Source of the DNA: Nonlabens agnitus
Lineage (GTDB): Bacteria; Bacteroidota; Bacteroidia; Flavobacteriales; Flavobacteriaceae
Assembly: GCF_002994045.1 (NCBI RefSeq)
Contig: NZ_MQUC01000003.1
Coordinates: forward strand, 1,588,501-1,652,500
DNA: 64,000 nucleotides
Reading direction: 5' to 3'
Shown here: piece by piece, positions 63,183 to 64,000 of the stretch
Layout: each line of letters opens with the position of its first letter
Numbering within the stretch: position 1 is the first letter of the stretch
The notes under the pieces: model-generated
Told to the model about the DNA's origin: nothing
Seen by the model: only the letters and a program-made list of their open reading frames with translations
Databases searched by the model: none
Program-made: the position numbers and the translations under genes

Positions 63183-64000
63183 TTGCCTACTTCTTCCCAT
63201 ATCAATCCCAACCTGCGTCGCCACAAAAAGGCTGTGGATATCGATCCACTGTTTGAGCAGTTAAAGAAAGGGAATATAAGTGCTTTAAGCCAAGCCATTA
63301 CCTTAGTAGAAAGTACCGCTGGTGAGGATATCGCTTTCGCGAAAGCGATTTTATCAAAGGCACTACCCTATTCGGGAAAATCATTTCGATTAGGAATAAC
63401 AGGTGTTCCTGGCGTTGGAAAATCAACATTTATAGAAGCCTTAGGATCTAGTTTGATTGCGACAGGAAAAAAAGTGGCCGTACTCGCCATTGATCCATCA
63501 AGCAGTATTTCTCGAGGAAGCATTCTGGGCGACAAAACCCGGATGGAAGAATTGGTCAAAAGCGATCAAGCCTTTATCAGACCTAGTCCTGCGGGAACGA
63601 CTTTGGGAGGCGTCGCGCGAAAAACTCGTGAAGCAATCATACTTTGCGAGGCCGCTGGATTTGACTTTATCATTATTGAAACGGTTGGTGTAGGTCAAAG
63701 CGAAACGGCCGTACACAGCATGACCGACTTTTTTCTATTGCTCAAACTCGCCGGCGCTGGTGACGATCTGCAAGGCATCAAAAAAGGCATCATGGAAATG
63801 GCAGACCTCATCGTCATCAACAAAGCCGATGGAGAAAACCGTACAGCAGCAAAACACGCTCAACGCGAATTCAGAAACGCCTTGCACCTACTACATCCCA
63901 AAAATCATGGCTGGTCCACCAAAGTAATCACTGCCAGCGGTTTAAAGCAGGAAGGCATCACAGATGTTTTAGAGCAAATTGAGGCGTTTCAATCTCATAG
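63183..64000 (+). CDS. meaB: Methylmalonyl-CoA mutase-associated GTPase MeaB (3' end cut by window)
   Basis: GTPase chaperone that loads and protects adenosylcobalamin-dependent methylmalonyl-CoA mutase. 272 codons are visible of an expected 320-350. Walker A GVPGVGKST, AIDPSSSISRGSILGDKTRM (switch region), ETVGVGQSE and the NKAD guanine motif are present. The start is TTG at 63183: an in-frame TAA at 63171 excludes longer forms and no ATG is near. An exact palindrome copy (63333-63346) encodes DIAFAKAIL before the G domain. The gene continues beyond the window. Confidence 0.93.
   Translation, partial: MPTSSHINPNLRRHKKAVDIDPLFEQLKKGNISALSQAITLVESTAGEDIAFAKAILSKALPYSGKSFRLGITGVPGVGKSTFIEALGSSLIATGKKVAVLAIDPSSSISRGSILGDKTRMEELVKSDQAFIRPSPAGTTLGGVARKTREAIILCEAAGFDFIIIETVGVGQSETAVHSMTDFFLLLKLAGAGDDLQGIKKGIMEMADLIVINKADGENRTAAKHAQREFRNALHLLHPKNHGWSTKVITASGLKQEGITDVLEQIEAFQSH

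Overview
The window reads as a chromosomal segment of a marine-type Bacteroidota, most likely family Flavobacteriaceae. The basis is AT-rich intergenic DNA, Bacteroidota-type promoters (-7 element TAnnTTTG, one with TTTG 19 bp upstream), A-rich leaders without Shine-Dalgarno sites, and family markers: a TonB receptor with an N-terminal carboxypeptidase-regulatory domain, an OmpA protein with thrombospondin type 3 repeats, DUF885, DUF2795 and DUF3140 proteins, DsbD, and a large SecA. The genus cannot be fixed from the sequence alone.

Layout. (1) 0.65-21.0 kb, all on the minus strand: a Wzx/Wzy-dependent surface polysaccharide or O-antigen locus. Transcription runs from nucleotide-sugar synthesis (ugd, rfbB, rfbA, rfbC, gmd, fcl, a tviC-type epimerase, a tviB-type dehydrogenase) through a middle block (two hexapeptide acyltransferases, flippase, polymerase, two GT4 glycosyltransferases) to a tightly coupled end block. 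The end block is: PglC-type phosphoglycosyl transferase, PglD-type acyltransferase, acyl carrier protein, AMP-forming acyl ligase, SDR reductase, second phosphoglycosyl transferase, PglE-type aminotransferase. It looks like a 4-amino-sugar module with its own acyl-group supply. rfbD and a PglF-type dehydratase are not in the window. (2) 21.5-22.9 kb: an OmpA porin with its own promoter and terminator. (3) 23.5-30.1 kb minus: pabB-tilS-dsbD-DUF885. (4) 30.2-35.3 kb minus: TonB receptor, lpdA, ndh. (5) 35.5-36.6 kb plus: ECF sigma factor and a membrane partner. (6) 36.7-44.5 kb minus: small lipoprotein, SDR, royal-jelly-family lipoprotein, and a tetR-ABC-hlyD-tolC export operon whose ATPase domain has degenerate catalytic motifs. 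(7) 44.6-51.9 kb: M24 peptidase (plus), then clpS, prmA, tpiA and upstream genes (minus), and a cyclophilin-FKBP fusion. (8) 52.2-64.0 kb: a lipoprotein, recQ (minus), kdsD-tatC-AhpD-like-PH protein-adenosyltransferase, DUF2795, secA, DUF3140 and the start of meaB, cut by the window edge.

The strongest non-gene signal is the palindrome GCTTTCGCGAAAGC: 14 exact and 4 single-mismatch copies, in coding and non-coding DNA. Exact copies are absent from about 17 kb of the polysaccharide locus, which fits that locus being a later arrival. Other unexplained structure: ten consecutive 11-bp degenerate repeat units at 23103-23212, three REP-like hairpin elements after secA, and an 11-bp perfect inverted repeat upstream of an unknown secreted protein. 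I saw no tRNA, rRNA, CRISPR array, insertion sequence or prophage genes.
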